A stretch of 64,000 nucleotides of DNA from Pseudophaeomoniella oleicola (taxonomy: Eukaryota > Ascomycota > Eurotiomycetes > Phaeomoniellales > Phaeomoniellaceae). Location: positions 806,001-870,000 of the forward strand of contig QWDQ01000003.1 of NCBI GenBank assembly GCA_003868215.1, in the 5' to 3' direction. The stretch's first letter is position 1. Every line of letters starts with the position of its first letter. The position numbers were made by a program, and so were the translations under genes. The notes beneath the pieces were generated by a model. It was not told where the DNA came from. It ran no database searches and worked only from the letters and a program-made list of their open reading frames with translations. This document shows positions 53,151-63,791 of this stretch, in pieces.

Positions 53151-54287
53151 TTAATCCAACAAATCCAAAACCTCCATCTCCCGCTCCAGTATTCGTCGGA
53201 ATTCTTCTTTTTCCATGCCCACGCCGCGGGCCAAGCGGTACATGCTCTTCACGCTCGTGCTGATGTGTTGGCGGATGGCGACTTCCGAGTCGGAGCGCGA
53301 AGCGGCGCTTTGTTCAAGGCGGGCTACGGTGTCGGAGCCGGTGGTTGAGGCAGAGGGGGAGCGGGAGGGTTTGGGATGCGAGAGGGGGTAGGAGGGAGTG
53401 TCAGATTGCGGCGGAGATGGTTCGGTGGCGGGTTGGCGAGCTAGGAGGTGGGAGTAGGGGTTTGGAGGCGGATCGTTGAATGGGGGAGATATGGTCGTGT
53501 TGGTTGCGGGAGGGGATTGAGACGGGGAAGGGGAGTCAGTGGCATCGATGACGGGTTCAACGTTGCTGTATTGAGCATAATAATCGTCTTCTGTAGGGCC
53601 ATGGCCGGTGAGAGATTGGGGAGCTGGTGAACGCTTGGTTGCCGGAGTTCGACCAGGGGTTTGGTCGTACTGAGCCCAGTAGTCGTCATCGTCGTCCTCT
53701 TGCCCAGCGTCATGGTCGGCAAAGGAAGCCTGATGTCCATTGTGTGCTCTTTCGGCGTCCCGGAGGGCTTCATTGAGAATTTGGTCAGAGGACAAGGAGT
53801 TGGCTTCTGCTATAGATTTAGACCAAGTACGATCTGTTTCTATTTCGGTGCCGAAAGGGAGAAGTTCGGCCACGCGCCAACCACTGCCCTCTTCGTTGTT
53901 CTCACACCACAGATACAAGGCAGTGAGGTTGTAATCTGGTAGGGGTATCTGCGCTCGCAGCGTCTCCTCGTCGAATCTTTTGTATCTTAGTTCCCCAACA
54001 TTATCAACCTCGATTTCGCCTGACGCAGGGTGTGGCTCCCATGTCCCTGCTTCAACTGCTGCCTGCATTTTGTCGGCCTGCTGAGGGCTCCAGCAAAGTA
54101 GTTTCAGCCATGACTCGGATTGCGATGTCGAGTTTGGTGCTAGAAGCTGTACTCTTTGCCGGAGGATGGGTGATAGTAATGGAAGCAATGCCGGTGGAGG
54201 TTGCGTTGATGCGAATGCAGTAGGCAAGCAAGCCAGGAAGGGAGGGAGTAGGGTATGTGGTTCTGGAGGCGGGATGAGTTGAACCAT
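53151..54287 (-). CDS. Fungal protein of unknown function
   Basis: A single-exon gene for 378 residues that I do not recognise by name. Residues 1-170 look folded: a Leu/Pro-rich start (MVQLIPPPEPHTLLPPFLAC), WLKLLCWSP, then VGELRYKRFDEETLRAQIPL and LTALYLWCENNEEGSGWRVA. The middle is acidic and disordered, with two similar motifs, DDDDDYWAQYDQTPG and TEDDYYAQYSNVEP, then a Pro/Ser-rich stretch. The C-terminal 60 residues are helical and charged (EVAIRQHISTSVKSMYRLAR, then EFRRILEREMEVLDLL). The coding look is strong: long frame, biased codons and organised composition. It converges with STT3 and is divergent from an MFS transporter. No function is claimed. Confidence 0.75.
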   Translation of the reverse strand: MVQLIPPPEPHTLLPPFLACLPTAFASTQPPPALLPLLSPILRQRVQLLAPNSTSQSESWLKLLCWSPQQADKMQAAVEAGTWEPHPASGEIEVDNVGELRYKRFDEETLRAQIPLPDYNLTALYLWCENNEEGSGWRVAELLPFGTEIETDRTWSKSIAEANSLSSDQILNEALRDAERAHNGHQASFADHDAGQEDDDDDYWAQYDQTPGRTPATKRSPAPQSLTGHGPTEDDYYAQYSNVEPVIDATDSPSPSQSPPATNTTISPPFNDPPPNPYSHLLARQPATEPSPPQSDTPSYPLSHPKPSRSPSASTTGSDTVARLEQSAASRSDSEVAIRQHISTSVKSMYRLARGVGMEKEEFRRILEREMEVLDLLD

Positions 54288-55441
54288 CTTCCCTGTCTAC
54301 AAATGTGTATCAAGATCTACGACCTCGAGGGGTCGAGTCTGCAAGATGTCGTTCTTGCGATCAATGATATGCGGGGATCAAGTGTCGCAATATTCTCAGA
54401 TTCTCAGATACTTGTAACGTTGAGCCAGACTTTTCCGTAGGCCAGAGGTAGGAAAATCAAATGAAAGACAGCAATGAACGTTGGAAATAGAAATGAAATC
54501 AGCGAAAGTACTGAAGATCATCGGTGAGACGTCTGACCATGCATGGCATTGGGCTTCGGGGGGTTTTACAGAAAATAATCTGCGCGAAGCTTCCTTTGGT
54601 CCGAACAAGCATACGGACCAGGCGTGCTTTGACAGGATCAGTGGAGAGTCACACAGATCACCATGTCAAAGCTTCAGATGTAATTATGATCGCTGAAGCT
54701 GATAGAGGAAACATTATAAGCATGAACAAGGCGAATCATCACCAGGCATCTTCGGCTTTGATAGAGGGAGATCAATTCTGTGATGGATGGTCTCCAAGCG
54801 ACATTCAAATCGGGGTGGGCGATGGAACCAGTGAGCCAGTGAGATCCCCTTATTACGTACTACAAGATCTTACCTAAGCATTGTCGGAGTCGCGGTCTTT
54901 GCGCCGACAAGAAGAGAAGTCATTAAAATCTAAGTTAAAGATGCAATGATTTGGTCCCGGCCGAAAGTACTTCATATCGTAGTACTACGTAGTACTACGT
55001 AGTGTTATTACTACCTACGGTAACTTATTATCTCACGGCCGAGAAATAAAAAAGGCTTAACTGGGTTAAGTACCGAAATGATGCTTAGAAAGAAAAGAAA
55101 GATCTAGATAAGTCACAACGTCCCTCCGATGCCATGCTTATTCGCTTGTTGGTCATGGATCTCCGCTGCATTTCTCTATACAAAAAGGATCGAGTCCGAG
55201 TTGGCTAGTTGTCGACATTAGGGTACAAGAAAGAACCTATCATTCAATATGCCTTTAAAATGATAGCATTTCCATTGATATCGGAATCCTAGTAGTCTCT
55301 CTATCTTCTGTTATTTGTTATTCGTTATTCGTTCTTTGCTTCTAGTGGACTTACGATCCCTACCAAACTACAAGACCGAGGATAATTCTTCCTCGGGCAG
55401 GTGATTGCTAGCAGAGGTCGAAGCTCTTGTGAATATCAGAG
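54288..55441. promoter_or_regulatory. Divergent region unknown protein / ACS transporter
   Basis: 1.15 kb. It contains the tandem palindrome GTAGTACTAC at 54979-55002, about 440 bp before the transporter ATG, and pyrimidine-rich runs near 55290-55340. No gene seen. Confidence 0.5.
54979..55002. repeat. Tandem palindrome (GTAGTACTAC)n
   Basis: A 10-bp perfect palindrome repeated about 2.4 times, so that both GTAGTACTAC and AGTACTACGTAGTACT are palindromic. Same core as at 33676 and 42850. Confidence 0.6.
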
Positions 55442-56969
55442 ATGAGTGCAGAACAACAATCGACCCCTGGGGCCGGGGTAGCCAATGGCAAAAGTGCTAG
55501 TCATCAACCAGCCAGCATCGCTCCCTCAGATATAGACTTGTACTCGTCGAATGCTGCTACTTCACCAGAAGAACGACGTCTACGGATGAAAATCGACCTA
55601 CGACTCTGTACAATTGCTGGTCTCCTATGTTCGTTGAACCTAATTGACTCTGGCATCCTTTCATCCGCCTCTGTCACGACCATGCTGTCAGATCTGTCAT
55701 TGACTGGAAATCGGTATTCAGTGTCGATATGGATATTCACTGTTAGCAGCATCGTCTGCCAACTACCAGCAACGATTCTGGTGCGCATTATGGGACCCCG
55801 CATCTTCTTTGCAATGAGTGTATGTTGCTTTGGTCTCATCACTCTATGTACGGCCTTTGTTCACAACTGGGGAGAAATGGTTGCTCTTCGGGTGCTTTTG
55901 GGAATATCAATGAGTGGCATCTATCCAGGTCTGACTTATCTGATTTCTACCTGGTATACGCGGAAAGAGCAGCAATTACGATTTGCATTCCTACAAGCGG
56001 TCGAAGTGTGTGTTAATGCGACTGGGTCAATCGTCAATTACGGGCTCAATCAGCTCGACGGTCACAATGGTCTTAAAGGCTGGCAATACATGTATCTTGT
56101 ACAAGGAGCAATCAGCATCAGCATCGGTCTAGTGACATATTTCTGGATGGTGGACTTTCCGGAGAAATCGCAGTCGAGCCTGTGGTTCCTGAGTCCAGAA
56201 GAGACTGCATTGGCTGTCAAGCGCATCGATATTGATCGGAAAGATGCAACAGACCTTGAGCCCTTGTCAGTATCAAAACTCGCAGTGCACTTTCTGGACC
56301 CGAAGCTGTATTGTTTCAGTGCCTTATTCTTCTTGCTCAACCTCGTTTCGACCGCGCTCAGCTACTTCTTGCCGATCATCCTGGAGGGCGGGATGGGATT
56401 TTCGAGCAACCAAGCCATTCTGTTGTCAGCTCCTCCTTATTATTACGCAGCAATCCCTGTGCTGTTGTCTTCCTATATTGGTGATCACTATCGCCTCCGA
56501 GGCCCAGTGATCACGTTTAACGCCATATGCTTGATCGTGGGAATTGCGATGCTTGGCTTTCCCTCTCAGGTGACCGTCCGTTACGTGGGCACATATCTGG
56601 CAACAGGTGAGCATCTCTACACATATTCTATTGTCCATGATCTTAACCAAGTATGCAGGTGCCTATGTCTCGAATTGGGCGGCCCTCAATGCCTACCAAG
56701 CCAATAACATTACTGGCCAATGGAAGCGAGCGACGATTGCGGCTGCTGTCACGGCAGGTAATGGCCTTGGGGGAATAGCTGGAAGCTACTTGTTCAAGCA
56801 AAACGAAGCTCCACGATACCCCACCGCAATCTGGGTCAGTATTGGTAGTCATATTCTCATGATCGTGGTGGTGATAGGTTGCTCAATGATGTTCTGGATG
56901 GCCAACCGTCGGCAGCGAAAGGGTAAAGGCCGCATTGAAGGGGTTGATGGATTCAGGTACACCTATTGA
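55442..56969 (+). CDS. MFS transporter, anion:cation symporter (ACS/Dal5-like)
   Basis: A 491-residue transporter in two exons, 55442-56606 and 56659-56969, with a 52-bp intron joining ATG|AYVSNW. It has 12 predicted spans. The N-terminal KIDLRLCTIAGLLCSLNLID and the span 4-5 region VALRVLLGISMSGIYPGLTY fit the ACS family (Dal5/Tna1-like), which takes up organic anions such as allantoate, nicotinate, pantothenate or other vitamins. STWYTRKEQQLRFAF and the span 11 motif NITGQWKRATIAAAVTAGNG (the usual N-x-x-G-x-x-K/R-R form) support this. The substrate is unknown; an aromatic or carboxylic acid is possible but only by analogy. A palindromic tandem element lies in its upstream region. Confidence 0.9.
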
Positions 56970-57634
56970 TTGCATGTGATGGATGATGATGGGGTTACGA
57001 TATACAAACATTATGACATATAGATATAGATATAGAGCTTGATCTGGAGAGGCTCTCTTCTGGTGCGATATTGTATCGTTCAAAGATGCTGCCCAATTTT
57101 CACTGCATGAAAGCAGTAAGACCTGTGAAAGAGCCTGATTCTGATTGATGTATTTATTATGACTGAGGTGCGTCTACAGTGAGCAATTCTTCCGTGGAGA
57201 GAGTCCGGTGTCTTTGTGGAGAGCTTAGCACCCATTACCCATCGTGTCCCTGACTTTCACTACCTAAACTAAACTGTGGCGTCGGCGGGAAAGGCATTCC
57301 CATAGCTAAACAAAAGGTCTCCACCATCACTCGTGTGTGATGCGTTTCGACTTGCAGTAATAACTTAGATGATGCCAGCTTGTTCAATGTTGAACTTGGT
57401 GCAAGGGATGCTGCAGCGCTCTCCTTGATCAGTCCACAACTCAGAATTCACTTCTCTTACACTACTTTCACTTCTGACTGCCTTTTCACTTTCCTTCTTT
57501 AGGCTTCTTTGATTGTGCAGTGCATCGTGCATTGTTTCTCCTCTTGTTGGTTTCCACCAGATAGCTGTCGACCGGTGTACGCCTTTCCCACACCTGCGCC
57601 ACTGGCCGATCTGAACCAACGCGAATTACTCAGG
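56970..57634. other. Intergenic ACS transporter to PMT
   Basis: 665 bp. The PMT frame is open upstream to 57509 without a better start. No gene seen. Confidence 0.5.
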
Positions 57635-60110
57635 ATGTCAGCGCAGGCAGAGGGCGTGAGACATCGTGGGTCCGCAAAGGGAAACAAGAAACATGCAAAT
57701 GATAAAGTTGTTGATCAATCAGATGAGGTCTTGGATACTCTCGTCGCATCCAGCAAACAAACCGTCCAGAAAGAATGGGATTACAAGCTGGCATTAGCCG
57801 TCATAACAGTCCTCTCCTTTGTCACACGGTTCTGGGGTATATCACATCCAAATGAGGTTGTCTTCGATGAAGTCCATTTTGGAAAGGTAGGCCGTCCTCT
57901 GGTGGTACACATTGTCAAGCATCAGTATACTGACAGCGTGTTTTACATATATAGTTCGCTTCATACTACCTGCAACGAACCTACTTTTTTGACGTCCATC
58001 CTCCATTCGGCAAGTTGCTGTTCGCGCTGATGGGGTGGCTGGTCGGATACGATGGACATTTCCTCTTTGACAACATCGGCGACTCCTACATTGCCAACCA
58101 AGTTCCATATGTGGCTTTCAGAGCTCTGCCGGCTTTGATGGGTTCTCTCACCGTACCCACCGTCTTCCTGACCATGTGGGAATCCGGATACTCGCTACCA
58201 GCTTGTATAACAGCTGCGAGTCTTGTGCTCTTCGACAATGCCCATATCGGACAGACTCGGCTCATCTTGCTAGATGCGACCCTGGTATTCTTCATGTCGG
58301 TCAGCGTACTAGGATACATTCGCTTCTACAAGCAACGCCATGAGCCTTTCGGCCGCAAGTGGTGGAAGTGGCTTTTGCTGACTGGTGTTGCAATGAGCTG
58401 TGTCATTTCTACCAAATACGTTGGTACTTTCGTCTTTTTCACCATTGGCTGCGCGGTTTTGATCGATCTGTGGGATCTTTTAGATGTCAACCGGAAAGGC
58501 GGTGCGCTCACTCTGACGGAGTTTGGGAAACACTTTGCAGCACGAGCTGTTGGACTTGTCGTCATCCCGTTCTTCTTCTATCTGTTTTGGTTCCAAGTCC
58601 ATTTTGCCATCTTGAACAGGTCCGGCCCTGGAGACGACTTTATGACCCCAGCTTTCCAGGAGACCCTAAGCGATAACATCATGAATGCCAATGCTGTCAC
58701 GATAAACTACTATGATTCGATCGCGATCCGACACAAGGAGACAAAAAATTATCTTCACAGCCATCCTGACAGATACCCGTTACGTTACGAGGATGGACGT
58801 ATCTCGAGTCAGGGGCAACAAGTAACCGGCTATCCATACAATGATACTAACAACCATTGGCAAATACTACCCGGAAACCCAGGGCAATTCGGTGACGATA
58901 AGTTGAACCATCCCGTGAAACACGGCGATGTTGTAGCGCTCCGTCACTTGGTCACTGATACGTACCTCCTGTCGCATGATGTTGCCTCGCCATATTACCC
59001 TACGAACCAGGAATTCACCACTGTAGGTGAGGAGTTGGCTCTCGGAGAGCGTCGCAACGATACCCTGTTTGAGATCAGAATTGAACAGGGCAAACATGGA
59101 CAGGAATTCAAGTCTTTGGCCGGCCAGTTCAAACTCATCCATTGGCCTACCAAGGTCGCTATGTGGACGCACACGACACCATTGCCAGACTGGGCTTACA
59201 AGCAAGCGGAAATCAATGGTAACAAGAACACGTTGCAGAGCAGCAATGTCTGGTATGTTGATGACATTCCATCCCTCCCAGCCGACTCGCCACGTCTTCA
59301 CAAAGAACCAAGGAAGCCCAAGCATTTGCCGTTCTTGAAGAAATACTTTGAGCTTCAACGTGCCATGTTCTGGCACAACAACGCGTTGACAGCAAGTCAT
59401 CCATATTCGTCGCTGCCATTCCAATGGCCATTCCTTCTGCGAGGTGTCTCCTTCTGGACTCAGAATGATACTCGTCAACAGATCTATTTCCTAGGTAACC
59501 CTATCGGATACTGGATATCATCTTCTCTACTTGCTGTTTTCGCCGGTATCATCCTAGCGGATCAGCTTTCTCTTCGCCGTGGCGTTGACGCTCTTGATAG
59601 ACGTGAGTTCCCGAGTGTTTCACACTGCGTTTTGGTTCTTGACTAATCTCATTTTCCCTAGGGACCCGAACACATTTGTACAACTCAACTGGCTTTTTCT
59701 TCCTCTGCTGGGCTGCGCATTATCTCCCCTTCTATCTCATGGGCCGCCAACTCTTCCTCCACCATTATCTGCCTGCCCATCTCGCTTCCGCACTTGTAAC
59801 CGGTGCTCTTGTCGAATTTATCTTCAACGTTGACCCCGTCCTCGACGATATCGACTCTAGCACGATTGCGAAGAAGGACGAACTGAAGAAGAAGGTCCCT
59901 GAGAAGACCAGAAGGTCGTTTGCTACCGCGAGGGACCGCCTCAAAGGGCAGAGCTTGTTTGCCACATGGGCAGCTACCGGTGTCATCCTGGCGGCAGTGA
60001 TATTCGGTTGGTACTTCTTTTTGCCATTGACATATGGCAAGCCAGGATTGAGCGTGGAAGAGGTCAACAGGAGGAGATGGTTGAACTACGACCTACATTT
60101 CGCCAAGTAG
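57635..60110 (+). CDS. PMT4: Dolichyl-phosphate-mannose protein O-mannosyltransferase, PMT4 type
   Basis: A 782-residue ER membrane enzyme that moves mannose from dolichol-phosphate to Ser/Thr of secretory proteins. Exons are 57635-57886, 57955-59602 and 59662-60110 (introns 68 and 59 bp). The catalytic first luminal loop holds FDEVHFGKFASYYLQRTYFF with the acidic DE pair near residue 78. QTRLILLDATL, STKYVGTFVFF and FWFQVHFAIL are PMT-core blocks. The MIR-repeat domain covers about residues 340-515 (SHPDRYPLRYEDGRISSQGQ; DTYLLSHDVASPYYPTNQEF). Wording such as HSHPDRYPL, SQGQQVTGY and SPYYPTNQEF fits the PMT4 subgroup better than PMT1 or PMT2, as far as I can judge from memory. The C-terminus ends in spans and YGKPGLSVEEVNRRRWL. 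Confidence 0.93.
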
Positions 60111-60404
60111 GCGGATAGCAATGTGGTGAGGATTGATGTAAATCTTATACATCTCCTCGAGGCTCTCTACTACCATATTGGGACCCTATATCATCGATGC
60201 ATTTCTTTTAATGCTCTCTCATATCAGCTCAAAGGAAAGCAATAAGCTCGAGATTGATTGATTCAATCTTTGGTATCTAGCTTAGTATTTAGCTATTTTA
60301 CATGTATCAACAGAAAAATGTAATCCACATCTTCCAATCAGAGAGAGAGAATCGATTCGATTGAGTATGTTTGAATATTCATGTAGGGAGTTCTAAACAA
60401 TAGG

Positions 60405-60425
60405 GGAGAGAGAGAGAGAGAGAGA
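60405..60425. repeat. (GA)n microsatellite
   Basis: About ten GA units followed by purine-rich sequence. Confidence 0.9.
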
Positions 60426-60493
60426 AAGAAAAGGAAAACAGCACTGTTTTTCAGTGGGGAGATTGTACAAGGAGGTATGGATCGGGCTGTTTA

Positions 60494-60497
<4 letters not shown>

Positions 60498-60526
<29 letters not shown>

Positions 60527-60532
60527 ACTGCT
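60498..60532. repeat. (CTG)n microsatellite
   Basis: About nine CTG units, one CTA interruption, then more CTG; non-coding. Confidence 0.9.
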
Positions 60533-60562
60533 GGCGGTATGTGAATACACGTTTGCTATGTA

Positions 60563-60600
60563 GGGAGCTAGGTTTAGGTTAACCTAGGTTAGGTAGCTAA
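60563..60600. repeat. Interleaved TAGGTT / AACCTA palindromes
   Basis: GCTAGGTTTAGGTTAACCTA followed by GGTTAGGTAGCTAAG, an imperfect inverted repeat centred on GTTAAC and CCTAGG. Confidence 0.6.
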
Positions 60601-60692
60601 GTGGTATTGTACAGGTTTCAGTCGATTTGTTTCCTTGCAACTTTTTTTCTTCTTCTGGGATTGATGGGGGAAGATATATATGGTGAAAGGGT

Positions 60693-60715
60693 CGGTGAGT
60701 GAGTGAGTGAGTGAG
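60693..60715. repeat. (GAGT)n short tandem repeat
   Basis: About five GTGA units about 75 bp before the exonuclease stop codon. Confidence 0.85.
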
Positions 60716-60787
60716 GGAAGAAGAAAATAAGACGATGAGCTGGGGTTTTCTCCTCGTCGTTGCTCTCGACTAGTGCACTACCTCAGC

Positions 60788-62947
60788 TTATTTAACCGCG
60801 AAGAATCCAACGCCCAATCTCGCCTGCTCGACCGCCTTCCTCAACCCCTGCTCCTCGGCGTCGGTCCACTGCACGCTCAGCTCGTCCCATTTCTTGGTCT
60901 GGTACTCCCGCTTGAACTGGCGCTGGAGGGCTTGTAGTCTGCCGACTTCGCGCGGATCGCCGGTGCCGCTGTAGAGCATGAAGAGGGTCGTGGGTGGGAG
61001 GGAGGCGTAGATGGAGAGGATGTGGGCTATCGTGTTGGTTAGGGCGGAGGTGAGGGTGGAGTTGGAAGTGTCTTGGCCGTTGTTGGCGGTCTTGTGGAGG
61101 GAGTCGGGGGTGGAGTAGGAGCGGTTGTTGTTGCTCCAGCCGCGTAGGGACTCGAGTTCGCGGAGTCGTGCCCATGTGAAATCAACGCCACCGGCGGGAA
61201 TGACACGACCATCGGGATCGCCGTTGACGGCTCGTTTGACGCCCTCGACTATCTCTGCGTCGGATTTGCAGCCGATGGCGTGGGTGGCATCTTTACCGTA
61301 TCCGCGTTCCGGAATGCCGTGGTCGACGATAGCAGTGGTACGTGGAGTTCCTTGTCGGTCTTTCGCGCGAGAGAGTCGTCGGAATATCGTTTCACCATTC
61401 ATCTCTGAGGTTCCCCATTTCAGGCCTTTCTCGCATTTAAGCTTGACAAGGTCGAGGACGGCAAGAGCATCCTCGACGCTATCATGACCTTTTGCGCCGC
61501 CGCGTTGGATTTCTCGACGGAGGTACTTTTGTGTGAGGAACTTGAGGGAGGAGCGGAGCGGGGGGCCACGCGGGTGTGGGTACAAGAGCGAGGTGTCGAT
61601 AATATGAGGGTGTGTCATCCTGAGTGCTGAGAGGTCGGATTCGAGGGAATGACCCATGAGTATCGTGGATGGGGTGATGAGAGACAAAAGCTTGAGCTGG
61701 ATGTCTTGAAGAGTAGTGGTAACTGATTCGAGAAGTTCAGGGGTGATTCCTGAGAATTCCGTGAAGTAATTCTTGATGGGAAGGCTTGGTTTGACGAGTT
61801 CATCGAGCATTGTCTTGCCGGACCAATCAATTACGCTGATACGAGCAAGCGACTGGCGGTCGTCGATCGTGACAACCATTTCGCAGTCGATGGCAAGGAC
61901 TTGTCGGCCACCGGTCAAGTCGGAGGCTAAGGTGGAGAGAGTAACAGAATCTGGAGTGGTATAAGTATCCACCCAGCCGTCAGCAACGGTTTGGCTCAAA
62001 TTCTGACGACGCTCTTGTTCAGTGGCCAGATCTTCTTCTGTCTCGCATGAGGTAGGGTGCATAGGATATTCGGCTTCACGAAGATCATCGGGAGACAAGA
62101 GGAATTCGGTCACTGGCGTACGGGTGGCTTGAAAAGACTGGGATTCTTTGGGCGGCCGTGGGCCTTTCATTTTCTTCTCTTCCTGCGACTGTGGCAAAGA
62201 CGAGATAAGAAGAGCTTGTATCGGAGAATGAAGTCTGCTGTATTTCGTATCGCCAGGAGCCTTGACTGGCCAAACTTGATCAAAGATCGCTGCTAATGGC
62301 CTTAAGTGCTCGCCCAAGGAAGTTTCATTGATTCGTACAGGGGTGCCAGGGAGTACACTGGCTGCTTCGGAAGCTTTCCCACCAGAAGATTGATCAGACG
62401 CCTCTTTGCTTTCGTTGTTTGGTGTTGGTCCATTGGGGTCCTCTTGAAGATGTTCAATTTGCGAGGAACCATCAAACATACTCATCTCCAAGCCAGGAAC
62501 CATCAAGCATACCACCTTTTTGGTGTGTCCGGAGTACTTGAAAGCCACCCAATTCGGACCGACGCCATCGGCAAGCGTGTAAAGGATGAGATTCTGTAGC
62601 TCCCCCAATTTGATTGGTTTTTGTAGTTGACCATTGACAGCGAGTTCAGGATATTTGATTCTGTTACTGTGGTCTCCTGCTTTCTTACGCTTCTTGCCTT
62701 TTCGGTCGACCACCGTCCACTCTGATTGATTGGAATCCGTCTCATTGTTTCCTGGCTTGATGCTTACTTCCAAAGCTTGGGCTGCATTTTGGGCAGGAAT
62801 CGACCCATTAGTAAGATCCGGCACTGCTTGTTGCCCTGATTCAGAAAGCTTCTCTGCCTTCTCCTCGAGCTTCGTAGTATGGGGACTCGACGAATGGAGT
62901 AAATCTGCTGCATATTCATCCAGTTTACGCTTCTTCTCTGGAGACAT
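60788..62947 (-). CDS. Rex1-like DEDDh RNA exonuclease
   Basis: A single-exon gene for 719 residues. The DEDDh exonuclease domain lies at about residues 350-510: LAIDCEMV near 354 (Exo I, with Asp and Glu), MGHSLESDLSALRMTH near 432 (Exo II Asp), and GHDSVEDALAVLDLVK near 489 (Exo III, His and Asp). The N-terminal half has basic patches (DRKGKKRKKAGDH) likely to act as nuclear signals, and a Rex1-type block LVPGLEMSMFD after a WVAFKYSG motif. Yeast Rex1 trims the 3' ends of 5S rRNA, tRNA and other nuclear RNAs. The C-terminal 170 residues (TLFMLYSGTGDPREVGRLQAL region) resemble the extension of fungal Rex1/REXO5-type proteins. It converges with PMT. Confidence 0.87.
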   Translation of the reverse strand: MSPEKKRKLDEYAADLLHSSSPHTTKLEEKAEKLSESGQQAVPDLTNGSIPAQNAAQALEVSIKPGNNETDSNQSEWTVVDRKGKKRKKAGDHSNRIKYPELAVNGQLQKPIKLGELQNLILYTLADGVGPNWVAFKYSGHTKKVVCLMVPGLEMSMFDGSSQIEHLQEDPNGPTPNNESKEASDQSSGGKASEAASVLPGTPVRINETSLGEHLRPLAAIFDQVWPVKAPGDTKYSRLHSPIQALLISSLPQSQEEKKMKGPRPPKESQSFQATRTPVTEFLLSPDDLREAEYPMHPTSCETEEDLATEQERRQNLSQTVADGWVDTYTTPDSVTLSTLASDLTGGRQVLAIDCEMVVTIDDRQSLARISVIDWSGKTMLDELVKPSLPIKNYFTEFSGITPELLESVTTTLQDIQLKLLSLITPSTILMGHSLESDLSALRMTHPHIIDTSLLYPHPRGPPLRSSLKFLTQKYLRREIQRGGAKGHDSVEDALAVLDLVKLKCEKGLKWGTSEMNGETIFRRLSRAKDRQGTPRTTAIVDHGIPERGYGKDATHAIGCKSDAEIVEGVKRAVNGDPDGRVIPAGGVDFTWARLRELESLRGWSNNNRSYSTPDSLHKTANNGQDTSNSTLTSALTNTIAHILSIYASLPPTTLFMLYSGTGDPREVGRLQALQRQFKREYQTKKWDELSVQWTDAEEQGLRKAVEQARLGVGFFAVK

Positions 62948-63791
62948 GTTGATAGTAATCGAGCCTTGAGAAGTGTAGGGAAAAGACAGTACAGGTATGT
63001 TGGAAGGCTACCCTTTTAAAAGAGTGAAAAGCAACTGGTCTAACGTGAGCTCGTGCTCTTCTGTCCTCCAACGTTCTTTGTTGTGTAGTCTTGGTACGTG
63101 CAGGCTTTACTCATTAACACCCCAGCGGCTCGAAGAGACTGTCTCCAAATGTCGGCCAGCTGTTCAACAGATGCCTTGTAGGGAGGATTTGGTTGTATGA
63201 GCTGAAGTGACGGTCTGGAGTAAAATAAATAGTACGGTGATATTACTTGCAGGCCAAGGCTAGAAATTTCAGCCAATCAAATCACGCTGCCTCGTCTGGG
63301 CGTGCCGAATTTCAACGACGCCTCACGTATGATATTACCCAGCGAGTTATTGTTATTATGAGACTTTGTAGGTCATATTGAACCATCCTACATTTACCTA
63401 AGAGAACTTCTCGACGGAGTAGGTATGGGTATCATGTTTCCCATATAATCGCTAACTTCTGGCTCGCAATGGAGCTGGAGATCAGATTCATACTGTTGTA
63501 AAATCACAGAGTCCCGAAGGGCATCCGCCATCCGCCATCTACCGTCTGCAATCTACTATGTACTACATGTCGAAGATTTGACCGGAACATGTTTCGGAGA
63601 AAGACAGCTTTAAATAAGGGTAAGCTCGAAGACGGCCAGTATGCTCCTATGACACAGAGTATACCTGATATATTGTGCTGATAGAACCTGGTTCATGGTA
63701 GCGAGCACTCCGGTACGAAATTGCACTGGAAGCAGAATCTTCAGCAATTCGAGAGGCAGCTTTGTACACGCCACATTGAGTCTCTCTATAT
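62948..63791. other. Intergenic upstream of the exonuclease
   Basis: 844 bp upstream of the exonuclease start. It includes a CCGCCATCCGCCATCTACCG stretch near 63524. No gene seen. Confidence 0.5.

Larger units (their letters stand above)
60111..60787. other. Convergent gap rich in simple repeats
   Basis: 677 bp between PMT and the exonuclease. It holds GA, CTG and GAGT repeats and an ACCTAGGT-type cluster (60563-60600). No gene seen. Confidence 0.6.
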
